Both the position numbers and the translations under genes were made by a program. 64,000 bases of DNA from an uncultured Candidatus Melainabacteria bacterium (lineage in GTDB: Bacteria; Cyanobacteriota; Vampirovibrionia; Gastranaerophilales; Gastranaerophilaceae), in contig CAKUZB010000010.1 in NCBI GenBank assembly GCA_934717745.1, positions 9,807 to 73,806 of the forward strand, read 5' to 3'. The notes under the pieces are model-generated. The model was not told the origin of the DNA, made no database searches, and saw nothing but the letters and a program-made list of their open reading frames with translations. Of the stretch, positions 26,814-36,020 are shown one piece after another; the stretch's first letter is position 1; each line of letters opens with the position of its first letter.

Positions 26814-27095
26814 ATGTCAAAAGTAGAAGTTATTGAATATCAACCACAAGGTGTATGCTCTCAATTAATGAGATTTGCTATTGATGAAAACGGCATTATC
26901 CAAGATTCTGAAATCATTGGTGGCTGTAATGGAAACCTAAAAGGTATTAGAAGTCTTATAAAAGGCTTAAATATCAATGATGTTATTGAAAAATTAAAAA
27001 ATATTACTTGCAACGGCAAACCTACAAGTTGTCCGGATCAAATCGCAACTTGCCTTTTAAATTACAAAGAAGAAAAAGCAAAAATAAAAGCGTAG
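26814..27095 (+). CDS. TSCPD-domain protein
   Basis: 93 residues. It ends in the TSCPDQ motif with an upstream GGCNGNLKGI, the small stand-alone TSCPD family (TIGR03905-like) related to the tail of vitamin B12-dependent ribonucleotide reductases. Cys residues at GVCSQ, GGCNG, TCNG, TSCPD and ATCLL suggest metal binding or a redox relay. AAGAGG precedes the ATG. Confidence 0.9.
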   Translation: MSKVEVIEYQPQGVCSQLMRFAIDENGIIQDSEIIGGCNGNLKGIRSLIKGLNINDVIEKLKNITCNGKPTSCPDQIATCLLNYKEEKAKIKA

Positions 27096-27196
27096 ATTTA
27101 GTTCGAAAAAAAACATTTGATACCAATGCCAAATTATTTACTCGACTAACCGAGTAATTGAACAGGTAGGATTATTTAGAATTAACAAGTGAGAAA

Positions 27197-27224
27197 AGTG
27201 TTCTAACGATAAGGAACACTCTTT
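27197..27224. terminator. Hairpin between convergent genes
   Basis: AGTGTTC / GAACACT stem with a 10-nt loop and a short T run. A second small hairpin (TTACTCG / CGAGTAA) lies at 27138-27157. Confidence 0.6.
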
Positions 27225-27249
27225 AGAAAACATCTCTTGTAAGTATCTA

Positions 27250-27816
27250 CTAAATACCAAGAGCCAATCTGTTCATTTGAGCAAGCATATCTTGACCTGC
27301 AAACATTGAATTTTTTGATTTTTCCAATTCGTCAACTCTATCTTTAATTGAGTTAAAATCGGCTTGCATTTGTTGTGGATTACCTTTAACTTCTGTACCA
27401 TTAGAAAGTTTTACTGCAACATTAGACATATTTGCTTGTGCAGATGCACCTTTTACATACTCATTTAAACCTTTTTCTAACTTATCAATAACCTCTGATT
27501 GATTACCCATTGCACTAACATTAATGCCCAATTTATCACCAAGAGCCTTAATATCATCATTCAACTGCTTCATATCGATATTTGGAGTTGATTGTTGCGT
27601 TTGAACAGGAGCATGTTTTTTATTTTGTTTCGATTTTTCAGCCTGTGCAATTAATGTACGTGCCTCTGATACTGATTTTACAGTCGTCGGATCAATTCCA
27701 AGTTCTTTTAACTTTTTGATAATATCATCAGGTAATCTTCCGCTACCTATCGACATAATTCCGCTTACAGCAGAAGACATATTTGCATTAACACTTGAAA
27801 TTGATTCTATTCCCAT
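27250..27816 (-). CDS. Hypothetical helical protein, 188 aa
   Basis: No family recognised. The N-terminal 25 residues are small and hydroxyl-rich (Ser, Asn, Ala, Gly). Residues 27-60 resemble a short helical DNA- or protein-binding module (LPDDIIKKLKELGIDPTTVKSVSEARTLIA). A Gln/Pro linker follows and then a long C-terminal helix. I start at the second Met because AAAGGGG lies 7 nt before it and only 1 nt before the first. A TTGCAT-N17-ACATTA promoter is plausible upstream. Confidence 0.7.
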   Translation of the reverse strand: MGIESISSVNANMSSAVSGIMSIGSGRLPDDIIKKLKELGIDPTTVKSVSEARTLIAQAEKSKQNKKHAPVQTQQSTPNIDMKQLNDDIKALGDKLGINVSAMGNQSEVIDKLEKGLNEYVKGASAQANMSNVAVKLSNGTEVKGNPQQMQADFNSIKDRVDELEKSKNSMFAGQDMLAQMNRLALGI

Positions 27817-27909
27817 ACACATACCCCTTTATTTTCCATAAAGACATGTAATGTATCGGAATATTTTTATGCAAACTTTATAGTTTGTAACGCAATGTTA
27901 AGATATTTT

Positions 27910-28998
27910 TTATTCTGCCATAACTTCTTGATGCTCCGGTTCGGGCATTGTTTTATTCATAACAGCACCCAATTCCGTCATTTTTTCTGCGTTAACAAGA
28001 ATACTATCACGTCCGTCAAGTTGTTTCAAACCTGCATCAATTTTATCTCTTGCTGAACGAATATTTCTAACCATATCAGAAAATTTATCCAACATTTTTG
28101 TGGCAAGTCTTGAAATTTCTTGTGCATTTTGATTTTGACGATTTACCACTAAAAATGAATTAATAATTTTCAAACTTGCCAAAAGAGTTGACGGAGAAAC
28201 AGGCATAATTTTGTTTTTCCAAGCATAATCCCAAAGTTGATTATCCTCGCAAAACATTAACGAATAGCAACTTTCAATAGGAATAAACATTAAAATATAT
28301 TCAGGAGAAAGACTTGCATCGTCAGGAGTGTAATCACGTTTTGCAAGTCCGGTAATATGAGCCTTTGTTGATTCTTTAAATTCTTTCAAGTGCTGAGTTT
28401 TTTCATCTTCATTTTCTGTTTCTAAATAAGCAGAAAACGAAGCCAAAGAAGTTTTTGCGTCAATCATAACACATTTATTTTCAGGCAACATCACAATTGC
28501 ATCAGGTCTACCCTCAACTGTATTTGCTTTTTGAACAACATATTCTTCATTTTTTCTTAAACCGGAAGCCTCTAAAACTCTTTCTAAAACAATTTCTCCC
28601 CATTGACCTTGAGTTCTGTTATCTGCTTTCATAATCTTTGTTAAAGAAGTTGTATCTTGTGCAATCTTAGACCCTGCTTCGATAAATTGTTTTATATTTT
28701 CATCGAATTTAATGAAATTATCATTTTCACATTTAAACTTTTCATTTGTACGTTTTTCAAAGTCTTCAATTTTTTCTTTAAATTTAGAGAAAAAATCCTC
28801 TAATTTTTCTTTATTTGTGTTAGTAAGTTTTTCTGAACTTTGTTCTAATATCCTGTTTGCCATATTTTCAAAGTTCATTTCCATTTGTTTTACAATAGTT
28901 TCACTTGAATTTTTGTTTTTATTAATAATTACTGTATAAATAACTGCAACCAGAATTGCACCTGTTAAAAAGCCTACAGCAAAAAGTAAAATTTCCAT
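27910..28998 (-). CDS. rmuC: RmuC-family DNA recombination protein
   Basis: 362 residues. An N-terminal membrane anchor (about residues 4-25) is followed by a coiled coil (40-110) and the conserved RmuC nuclease-like core: GQWGEIVLERVLEASGLR, RPDAIVMLPENKCVMIDAKTSLASF, then MFIPIES and SPSTLLASLK. The core is PD-(D/E)XK-like (Asp, Asp-Ala-Lys). In E. coli RmuC limits inversions at short repeats. AGGAG precedes the ATG. Confidence 0.94.
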   Translation of the reverse strand: MEILLFAVGFLTGAILVAVIYTVIINKNKNSSETIVKQMEMNFENMANRILEQSSEKLTNTNKEKLEDFFSKFKEKIEDFEKRTNEKFKCENDNFIKFDENIKQFIEAGSKIAQDTTSLTKIMKADNRTQGQWGEIVLERVLEASGLRKNEEYVVQKANTVEGRPDAIVMLPENKCVMIDAKTSLASFSAYLETENEDEKTQHLKEFKESTKAHITGLAKRDYTPDDASLSPEYILMFIPIESCYSLMFCEDNQLWDYAWKNKIMPVSPSTLLASLKIINSFLVVNRQNQNAQEISRLATKMLDKFSDMVRNIRSARDKIDAGLKQLDGRDSILVNAEKMTELGAVMNKTMPEPEHQEVMAE

Positions 28999-29068
28999 GT
29001 CATATCTCCTATAATCTGCTTATTATTATATCATACTCATACTTTAAACAGATTACATTTAACGTAGT

Positions 29069-29197
29069 AGAAAAAAATCCTACTCAAATTTTTAGAGGAT
29101 TTTTTAAAACACATGTCAGAATTGAAATTGCCCCTTTTCTAAATCTTTTGGTCTATATCACTTTATAGACCCTAACCTTAAGATTTTTTAATCTTTT
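29069..29197 (+). promoter_or_regulatory. Hairpin-rich leader upstream of the response regulator
   Basis: Three successive hairpins: AAAAAATCCT/AGGATTTTTT around 29069-29106, GGTCTATA/TATAGACC at 29149-29170, and AAGATT/AATCTT followed by T's near 29179-29197. The last two look like an antiterminator-terminator arrangement before the regulator-kinase-flagellar unit. The function is inferred. Confidence 0.35.
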
Positions 29198-29289
29198 TGT
29201 CGATGTTCACTCCTCTAAAAAGATGTAGTATGAACAGTGTAGAAAACAAAAAAAATCTTAGGGACATAAAAAAGAATTTGGGGGAACAA

Positions 29290-30012
29290 ATGAGACAATT
29301 CAAAAAACAAGCCAGAGTAATGTTAATTGATGACAATTATGATCACTTGGCAGGTGTTAAAGAACTTTTAAGTATGGAAAGTTCATTTGATGTGGTAGCA
29401 GCATCAACAAGTGCTAATCAAGGTATCACATTAATTAAAAAATACAAACCTGATGTTGTCTTAATGGATATGAATATGCCTGAAAAAAATGGTTTACAAG
29501 CAATCCAAGAAATTGAAGAATTAGGTTTACAAACAAGAGTCTTAGCGTTAAGTGCTTATGACGATGCAGATTTAATCTTCAGAGCAATGAAATTGGGTGC
29601 AAAAGGCTATGTATTAAAAACTATGGCATCTGCACAATTAATTTATGCTATTGACGAAGTTGCTAACGGCAAAGTATATATGCCACCAATTTTAACAGCA
29701 CGTTTCTTCGATTATTTCCAAAAATCTTTCAAAGAAGAAGAAATTGCACAACAAAAAGCACAAGAATCAAATTATTTATCAGATTTGACTCAAAGAGAAG
29801 AAGAAGTTTTAGACTTGTTAACTCAAGGTGTTACATACAAAGGAGTTGCACAACAACTGTTCATTTCAGAAACAACTGTTAAAACTCACGTAAATAACAT
29901 TTTCCAAAAACTTCAAGTAAACGACAGAACACAAGCAGTTTTATATGCAATCAACCATGGCTTTACAAGTAAACGTCAAGCAAGAATGGGCAAACAAACT
30001 GCAACTGTATAA
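29290..30012 (+). CDS. NarL/LuxR-type response regulator
   Basis: 240 residues from the ATG at 29290, chosen because GGGGGA lies 5 nt upstream; the frame is open from 29197 without a good RBS. The receiver domain has Asp14-Asp15 and phospho-acceptor Asp60 (VVLMDMNMPE), and the Lys of YVLKTM. The C-terminal LuxR HTH runs LTQREEEVLDLLTQG, then FISETTVKTHVNNIFQKL. It is a DNA-binding transcription factor, likely controlled by the kinase 91 bp downstream, and may control the flagellar rod genes next to it. Confidence 0.94.
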   Translation: MRQFKKQARVMLIDDNYDHLAGVKELLSMESSFDVVAASTSANQGITLIKKYKPDVVLMDMNMPEKNGLQAIQEIEELGLQTRVLALSAYDDADLIFRAMKLGAKGYVLKTMASAQLIYAIDEVANGKVYMPPILTARFFDYFQKSFKEEEIAQQKAQESNYLSDLTQREEEVLDLLTQGVTYKGVAQQLFISETTVKTHVNNIFQKLQVNDRTQAVLYAINHGFTSKRQARMGKQTATV

Positions 30013-30041
30013 CAGATATTAACTCCTTTCAAATTTAGAGA

Positions 30042-30075
30042 TTGTCGTGTTATACAAAAATGTGTAACACGACAA
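30042..30075 (+). other. Intercistronic hairpin between regulator and kinase
   Basis: TTGTCGTGTTA pairs perfectly with TAACACGACAA (11 bp) across a 12-nt loop. There is no T run, so RNA processing or partial termination is likelier than a full stop. Confidence 0.6.
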
Positions 30076-30103
30076 CCATTACTTTAAAAAATGTGTGTGA
30101 AAA

Positions 30104-31345
30104 ATGGTAAAATATATTAAAGGTAAAAACAGATTAAAAGATTTAATATATATTCAAGAAAACAAACCTTGTAGTGAAAAATCTATTCAAGGTATGGTTC
30201 GCTCTATGGTAGAACCTTTGTTTGAAAATCCTGAAGAAAAAGGGGTTGTAATGTATCGCTTCGGCGACAATTCTCAATTCGCAGGTTTATTAAAACGTTT
30301 AGAATACACAAATGTAGAAATTTACAACTTCTCTGACGGTTCAGATTTATTAAAAGAAGACATTTGGGATTCAACTCAATTTTTATATGTACTAACAGGT
30401 AGATACGGTGCAAGTTTTATTTATGACTTTGAAACAGAAGACGTAGAAGATTTTGCAGGATATTACTTGTTATACAACTCAGTTTCATTGAGAGAATCTT
30501 TTGAAATTATCGAAGCAAACTGCACAAAAGACATTTCTACATACAAAGAAGAATACAAACCTGATAGACGTGATAACTTACTAATGAATTCATCAATCAG
30601 AAAAATTGTTGACTTGATGAATGAAACAACACAAGAAGCAATGCTTGTGGATATGGAAAAAGATGCACTTTCAAAAAGTGATGATTTGGCAAAAAGATTA
30701 GAATTTATCAATTCTAAATCAAGATATGTAGTTCACGAAATCAGAAATCAACTTTCGATTTGCGAACTTTACGCAAACATAATAGGTAAACACTGCGAAT
30801 TAAAGGATAATACAGATTGTTCAAACGCAATTGATTGTATTAAAACAGCAGTAAAAATTGCAAGCAATGCTTTAATGGATTTAAAATCATTAGACAACAA
30901 AGATTTACAGGTTTATAACTTGCAAGAAATGATTAAAAGAGCATTATTACTTTCAAAAGTGTACGCAAACGGCAAAAATATCGAATTCAAAACAAAATTT
31001 GATGACCAAAACAGTTCAATTTTTGCCGACGAATCAAAATTCCTTGCAGGATTGGTAAATATTATCAAAAATGCAATTGAAGCAATCGAAGAAAAAGGTG
31101 AAATCTCAATTTCAACAAGCATAAAAGATGATTTTATTTCAATTGTAATCGCAAATAACGGTAAAAAAATTCCGGAAGAAGTTCAACAAAAAATCTTCTC
31201 TGACGGATTTACAACAAAATCTTCAGGCTCAGGAATCGGCTTATACGTTTGCAGACAAACATTAGAAGAACAATTTGCAAGATTAGAACTTCTAAAATCA
31301 GACGATAACTCAACAGAATTTGAAATTTTGGTAAGCATGGTATAG
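30104..31345 (+). CDS. Cytoplasmic sensor histidine kinase
   Basis: 413 residues with no membrane segment. Residues 1-160 are an unassigned alpha/beta sensor region. The phospho-acceptor is His211 in YVVHEIRNQLS. The ATP-binding core shows the N box (IIKNAIEAIEE), G1 (VIANNGKKIP), F box (FTTKSSGSG) and G2 (GIGLYVC). It would phosphorylate the adjacent response regulator. The RBS is poor: GTGTGTGAAAA precedes the ATG, and the same string precedes fliE. It ends 10 bp before flgB. Confidence 0.92.
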   Translation: MVKYIKGKNRLKDLIYIQENKPCSEKSIQGMVRSMVEPLFENPEEKGVVMYRFGDNSQFAGLLKRLEYTNVEIYNFSDGSDLLKEDIWDSTQFLYVLTGRYGASFIYDFETEDVEDFAGYYLLYNSVSLRESFEIIEANCTKDISTYKEEYKPDRRDNLLMNSSIRKIVDLMNETTQEAMLVDMEKDALSKSDDLAKRLEFINSKSRYVVHEIRNQLSICELYANIIGKHCELKDNTDCSNAIDCIKTAVKIASNALMDLKSLDNKDLQVYNLQEMIKRALLLSKVYANGKNIEFKTKFDDQNSSIFADESKFLAGLVNIIKNAIEAIEEKGEISISTSIKDDFISIVIANNGKKIPEEVQQKIFSDGFTTKSSGSGIGLYVCRQTLEEQFARLELLKSDDNSTEFEILVSMV

Positions 31346-31355
31346 GAGGTGCAAA

Positions 31356-31853
31356 ATGGATATTTTATCATCAAGAGCATCAAATATAAGTAAACTTGCA
31401 ATGGACGGATTGTTAGAAAGACAAAGGGCAATCGGTGCAAATATCGCCAACGTAGAAACTCCGGGATATTTAAGAAAAGAAGTTGCTTTTGAATCACAAC
31501 TTTCAGAAATCATCGAAAGAGAGGATTTAAAAGATTACATAAAAGGTCAAAATAGTATTAAGCCGGCACACGCAACTTATGATGATTTTATGCAAATGCA
31601 AGAGGCTCAACAATACAGAAGACCTTTAACAACACAAGAAAAGCAATATTTGATAACAAATTCATACGGTCAATACGACCCGCAAGTTATGGACGATGTA
31701 TTCTCAGAAGGAACACTTGATGGAAACAACGTAGAACTTGAAAAAGAAATGATGGATTTGAACAAAAACGGTACAAAATTCGTAGTTTTATCAAATCTTG
31801 AAAAAAAATACTTTAGCGGAATGAGCGAAGTAATCAGAGGTGGCGGGCAATAA
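31356..31853 (+). CDS. flgB: Flagellar basal-body rod protein FlgB
   Basis: 165 residues; proximal rod subunit exported by the flagellar type III system. The N-terminal rod signature RQRAIGANIANVETPGYLRKE is clear. The C-terminus is helical with GNNVELEKEMMDLNKNG, as in FlgB. AGGAGGT precedes the ATG. It opens flgB-flgC-fliE directly behind the kinase gene. Confidence 0.95.
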   Translation: MDILSSRASNISKLAMDGLLERQRAIGANIANVETPGYLRKEVAFESQLSEIIEREDLKDYIKGQNSIKPAHATYDDFMQMQEAQQYRRPLTTQEKQYLITNSYGQYDPQVMDDVFSEGTLDGNNVELEKEMMDLNKNGTKFVVLSNLEKKYFSGMSEVIRGGGQ

Positions 31854-31902
31854 GCCATAAAGAAATAAAAAAGTAAATATATTATAGACAGGGTGGGAAA
31901 AA

Positions 31903-32409
31903 ATGAGTCTAAATACATTTGATATTGCAGGTTCAGGAATGACTGCACAGAGAATAAAAATGGATACTGTTGCAAGTAACATTGCAAACGTAAACACAAC
32001 AAGAAATCCTGACGGAAGTAAAGGTGTCTACGTAAAAAAATCCGTAAGTTTTAAAGCAATCTACGAAGATGAATTATCACGTGGTGCAAGAAATTTTGCT
32101 GCAAACTCTACTGATGCAAAATTCAACCCAAAAACCGGTAATTTCGAAATCAACACAGGTATTGCACTAAACCAAGGATTAATTTCAAATGGTGTAAGAG
32201 TTGAATCAATTCAAGAAACTGAACATCCGACAAAATTAATCTACGACCCATCTCACCCTGACGCAGATGCAGACGGTTACGTTGAATTACCAAATATTAA
32301 CGTTGTAGAAGAAATGGTTGATATGGTTTCGGCATCAAAAGCCTATGAAGCAAACTCTGTAGTTGCAGAAAACGTTAAGACAATGATTCAATCAGCATTG
32401 AATATCTAA
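31903..32409 (+). CDS. flgC: Flagellar basal-body rod protein FlgC
   Basis: 168 residues. The N-terminus has DIAGSGMTAQRIKMDTVASNIANVNTT split by the usual spacing. The C-terminus NVVEEMVDMVSASKAYEANSVV is the axial-protein signature that packs against the N-terminal helix. It forms the proximal rod with FlgB, FlgF and FliE. It lies 49 bp after flgB. Confidence 0.96.
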   Translation: MSLNTFDIAGSGMTAQRIKMDTVASNIANVNTTRNPDGSKGVYVKKSVSFKAIYEDELSRGARNFAANSTDAKFNPKTGNFEINTGIALNQGLISNGVRVESIQETEHPTKLIYDPSHPDADADGYVELPNINVVEEMVDMVSASKAYEANSVVAENVKTMIQSALNI

Positions 32410-32430
32410 TAATTAAGGGGTGTGTGAAAA

Positions 32431-32865
32431 ATGAGATTAGATGCTTTAAGTACAAATATTCCGGCAATACAGCCACAATTTAATCCAATTCAAAATTACA
32501 ACAGTTTTCTTAAAGGTAATGCGTCATTTGAAGTGAATGACGACTTTGGAAATGATTTTGACAGAATGCTTCAAAAAGAAATTTCAGCAGAAAAAGTTTC
32601 AGCAAGTAGAAAGTTTGACAAAATGTCGCCTGTTGATAGTTTAATGAATTCTATTGAAAATGCTTTCAGCAACGGATTGAATGATGTTAACGAAAAGAAA
32701 ATGTATTCAGATTCTTTACAAGAAGCATTTGCAAGAGGCGAAGATGTTAGTGTTCACGAATTAATGATTGCAAGCGAAAAATCAGCATTAAGCATGCAAA
32801 TGGCAATGCAAATTAGAAACAAAATGATTTCTGCATACACAGACATCAAAAACATGGCGTTCTAA
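32431..32865 (+). CDS. fliE: Flagellar hook-basal body protein FliE
   Basis: 144 residues, longer than the usual 100 or so, through an N-terminal polar extension. The C-terminal half is typical: VSVHELMIASEKSALSMQMA, then IRNKMISAYTDIKNM. FliE links the MS ring to the rod. AAGGGG stands 12 nt before the ATG. No fliF or fliG follows; a terminator ends the unit, so the other flagellar genes lie elsewhere. Confidence 0.93.
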   Translation: MRLDALSTNIPAIQPQFNPIQNYNSFLKGNASFEVNDDFGNDFDRMLQKEISAEKVSASRKFDKMSPVDSLMNSIENAFSNGLNDVNEKKMYSDSLQEAFARGEDVSVHELMIASEKSALSMQMAMQIRNKMISAYTDIKNMAF

Positions 32866-32888
32866 TTAAACTTCATTTATTATGTTAT

Positions 32889-32923
32889 AAAAAGCACTCT
32901 AATCCATGCCGGAGTGCTTTTTT
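32889..32923 (+). terminator. Terminator after fliE
   Basis: AAAAGCACTC / GAGTGCTTTTTT with a 12-nt loop. Confidence 0.85.
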
Positions 32924-33006
32924 AATTATTTAATTATGTAACAACTATCCGATTTTTTATCAATATATTTCCTTGAAATTCCTTAAAGAAAATATAGGGT
33001 AGAATA

Positions 33007-34524
33007 ATGATAATTAATTCTGTTAACACAAATAACAAAACAGCACTTAAACCTTTAGAAATAAAAGGTTCTCAATTAAAAATGCAAAATACTTTGGTAA
33101 ATGATACTTTTCAAAAAAAATCAGAAGTATCAAATCCAATAAACACTTATAAACCTGTAAACATTGCGTTTAAAGGCTTGTTTGACTATGCAATAAGTGG
33201 TGATGCCCAAGACTTGTTGTCAAAAGATTTAAAAGCAAAACTTGCAACAACCAAAGAAGAAATTTCCAAAAAATATAACGGTAAAGTCGAATCATTCACT
33301 TTCAAAAAAAATAAATTTAATCCTGATGAAGAATTCGTTCTAAAAGCAGATTTAGACGGTAAAAATTCATATTCAGAAACTTATGACAAAAATTTAAACA
33401 AAGTCGGTGAAGAAGAAGTTTCTGTCTATATGCCACAGAACAGTTCAAAACTTTATACAATCAAAAAAAGTGTTGATTACAGAAATAATACTTCTACAAA
33501 AACAAGAGAAGAATTTAACAATGGTCAATTAGCACTTACTGACGAAGTAAAAATAGTAAAAGATAAACAGAACAACGTTATCAGAAAAGAAATGATGACA
33601 CTTTCTGCTGTTGATGGAGCGTATAACCAAAAATACGTATTTCCAGATGGAACAGAAAAAGTAATTTCGGAAGTTCATAAATTCAAGAAAAATGACAACA
33701 TGGATTGTATTCGCAAGAATATGACATCGTTAGACGGTACGAAAACAGAATACTTGCTTGAACAAGACGATAAAGGCAATAAAATTTTAGAATACAAAAT
33801 CACTGACAAAGACGGCAAAGTTTTAATGAATTTAAACAAAACTATGGAAAGAGTTGGTAAAAATAAAATTATTTCAACAAACGGCGATAAAGTTTACGAA
33901 ACAACTTTTGAAAAAGACAAATTAACAATTCAAGAAAAAGGCAAAGAACCAACTGTTATTTCATTAAAACCTAAAACAATTTTCTCAAAAGGCTTATCAC
34001 TTTTAGGAAATAAAGATGAAATGATGAATTTATTGCAAAAATTACCGGCAGAACAAATTTTAGCCCTTGCAGATACAGTAAAAGTTTTAAACGGAATTAA
34101 TGACACCTCAAAATGTCAAATGAAACAAGATATCAAACATATTGATACAATTAACGAAACTTTCTCTGTACTTCACGAAACAGGACACGCAATTGATTAC
34201 AGAAAATCAAATATTATTCTTACACAAATTAAAAGTATCAGTAATGACCGCAAACTAAGACAAATTTATACCGAAGAAAAAGAAACCTTCAATAAGGCAT
34301 ACCCTGATGCCCAAAGAGAACATATTGAATACTTTATTAACCAAACAGACCACTACTCTGAAAGCAAATGGGGCGGTTTGGCTGAAATTGTTGCAGAAAC
34401 AAACGCACTAAGAGATTCTTACACAACTGAAAACGACTTAGCACCTAGAGTTCAATATTTGCAACAATATTACCCAAAAACAATTGCATACATAAACGAT
34501 AAATTAGAAAATTATAAAAACTAA
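33007..34524 (+). CDS. HEXXH zinc metalloprotease-like effector candidate
   Basis: 505 residues, no signal peptide. Residues 53-57 read IAFKG, the short motif also found in two other effector-like proteins. Residues 95-320 are beta-hairpin repeats like those of the 1550-residue protein. The C-terminal part carries HETGH (His390, Glu391, His394) and, some 65 residues later, GGLAEIVAETNAL with Glu460 and Glu464 as candidates for a third zinc ligand. This HEXXH plus downstream glutamate pattern is gluzincin-like; anthrax lethal-factor-type toxins share it. The family is not identified. It is monocistronic. Confidence 0.75.
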   Translation: MIINSVNTNNKTALKPLEIKGSQLKMQNTLVNDTFQKKSEVSNPINTYKPVNIAFKGLFDYAISGDAQDLLSKDLKAKLATTKEEISKKYNGKVESFTFKKNKFNPDEEFVLKADLDGKNSYSETYDKNLNKVGEEEVSVYMPQNSSKLYTIKKSVDYRNNTSTKTREEFNNGQLALTDEVKIVKDKQNNVIRKEMMTLSAVDGAYNQKYVFPDGTEKVISEVHKFKKNDNMDCIRKNMTSLDGTKTEYLLEQDDKGNKILEYKITDKDGKVLMNLNKTMERVGKNKIISTNGDKVYETTFEKDKLTIQEKGKEPTVISLKPKTIFSKGLSLLGNKDEMMNLLQKLPAEQILALADTVKVLNGINDTSKCQMKQDIKHIDTINETFSVLHETGHAIDYRKSNIILTQIKSISNDRKLRQIYTEEKETFNKAYPDAQREHIEYFINQTDHYSESKWGGLAEIVAETNALRDSYTTENDLAPRVQYLQQYYPKTIAYINDKLENYKN

Positions 34525-34577
34525 TTAAAATTTAAACATTTACCCTATTATAAAAATTAGCATGATATAATTTTCTT

Positions 34578-36020
34578 ATGCTAAATTTAATTAAGTCGAA
34601 TAAAACAAATATATTCTTAATTGGAATTTTTATTGCATACTTAGTTTTATGCTTTTATATTGGGACTTTCCACGAACAATGGACTGATGAGGCTCAATCT
34701 TGGCTTTTAGCAAGGGATTGTTCTATTAAAGAATTAATTTTTGACAATCTAAAATACGAAGGACACCCAATTTTATGGTACTTATTTTTAAAAGTTGCAC
34801 AATTTTTTCATTTAAAATTTGACGATTTAAATTTTTTATCATTATTTTTTGGTTCTATCGGAGTTTACATTTTACTGTTTAAAACAAAACTTCCGATGTT
34901 TTTTAAGGCAACAATACCATTTTCGTATTGGGTTTTTTATCAATATTCAATAATTGCAAGAAATCATAGCCTTGTTTTTCCGATTTTAATGCTGATAGCA
35001 ATAATATATCCTCAAAAAGAAACTAAAATAATAAAGTATTCTATTTTACTGATTTTACTGGCAAATGTTAGTATGCACGGATATTTTATAAGTTTTATTC
35101 TATTCATAGACTTTATTATAAGCCTATACAAAAAAATAACCTTAAAACAAAGTATACCATTGTTTTTCATTGTATTAAACTACATATTTACGATACTATA
35201 TTTGCAAACACCTGCCGACGTATCCTTTCCTGCGGGGTTTATTGAATTTAAAAACTTATTTTTTGCAATAATAAACACTACAGGAAACATCTTTTTTAAT
35301 GCTTCAATGCAGGAAAACTCAACAGATAGTATAAGTATTTTTTTCGCAATTTTTACAATATACCTCATTTGCAAAACAATAAATACTCTTTGTGTAAATA
35401 AATACCAAAAATGGTTTCTATATATTTTAAACTTTACCCTTTTAACAATTTTGTGTATATTTTATAATCAGGATTGGCATTTAGGCTATGAATTTTTGAT
35501 TGTAGTATTTTCACTTGCAGTAATGTGCAACACAAATCATTTGCAACTTGAATTTAAAAACAACAAACTATTTTATATTTGCTTTGGAATTGTAATTTTT
35601 ATACAACTTTTATGGAGTTTTAAAAGTTCAATTTTAGAAACTAAATTTGTTTTTTGTCCAAACAAAAAAATTGCGGAATATATAAAAAAGAATAATCTTG
35701 AAAATAAAACTATAATCGGAATGGAATTTAATGTAACATCAATAAACCCTTATTTTGAAAAAAATATCTTTTCTAATACTCCAAAATCATATTGGTATTG
35801 GAAAGAAAATTCTTTTATTGATGTTATAACTCATAAAGAAAAACCTATAATAATTCTTGATTGGAAAGGATTAGACACGATTCTACAAAGAACAGAAATT
35901 AATGAATTAGATAAGAATTATAATTCAACAAATTTTCATGGTGAACTAATATCAAAAGGAATTTTCAAAGAGAATTTAGACATTATCGTACTTTTACCAA
36001 AAGAGAAAGAGGCTAAATAA
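34578..36020 (+). CDS. GT-C fold membrane glycosyltransferase-like protein
   Basis: 480 residues with about ten membrane segments and a short soluble tail. After the first span it has QWTDEAQSWLLARD, and later YEGHPILWYLFLK, the acidic and His-Pro loop typical of family 39/PMT-like transferases acting on lipid-linked sugars. There is no RBS. An extended -10 (TGATATAAT, hexamer 34566-34571) ends 6 nt before the ATG, suggesting leaderless initiation. It overlaps the epimerase gene by 1 bp. Confidence 0.75.
   Translation: MLNLIKSNKTNIFLIGIFIAYLVLCFYIGTFHEQWTDEAQSWLLARDCSIKELIFDNLKYEGHPILWYLFLKVAQFFHLKFDDLNFLSLFFGSIGVYILLFKTKLPMFFKATIPFSYWVFYQYSIIARNHSLVFPILMLIAIIYPQKETKIIKYSILLILLANVSMHGYFISFILFIDFIISLYKKITLKQSIPLFFIVLNYIFTILYLQTPADVSFPAGFIEFKNLFFAIINTTGNIFFNASMQENSTDSISIFFAIFTIYLICKTINTLCVNKYQKWFLYILNFTLLTILCIFYNQDWHLGYEFLIVVFSLAVMCNTNHLQLEFKNNKLFYICFGIVIFIQLLWSFKSSILETKFVFCPNKKIAEYIKKNNLENKTIIGMEFNVTSINPYFEKNIFSNTPKSYWYWKENSFIDVITHKEKPIIILDWKGLDTILQRTEINELDKNYNSTNFHGELISKGIFKENLDIIVLLPKEKEAK

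Noticed and set aside
27138..27157. TTACTCG/CGAGTAA hairpin as an operator
   Set aside because: It lies between convergent genes, so a role in termination or none at all is more likely than an operator.
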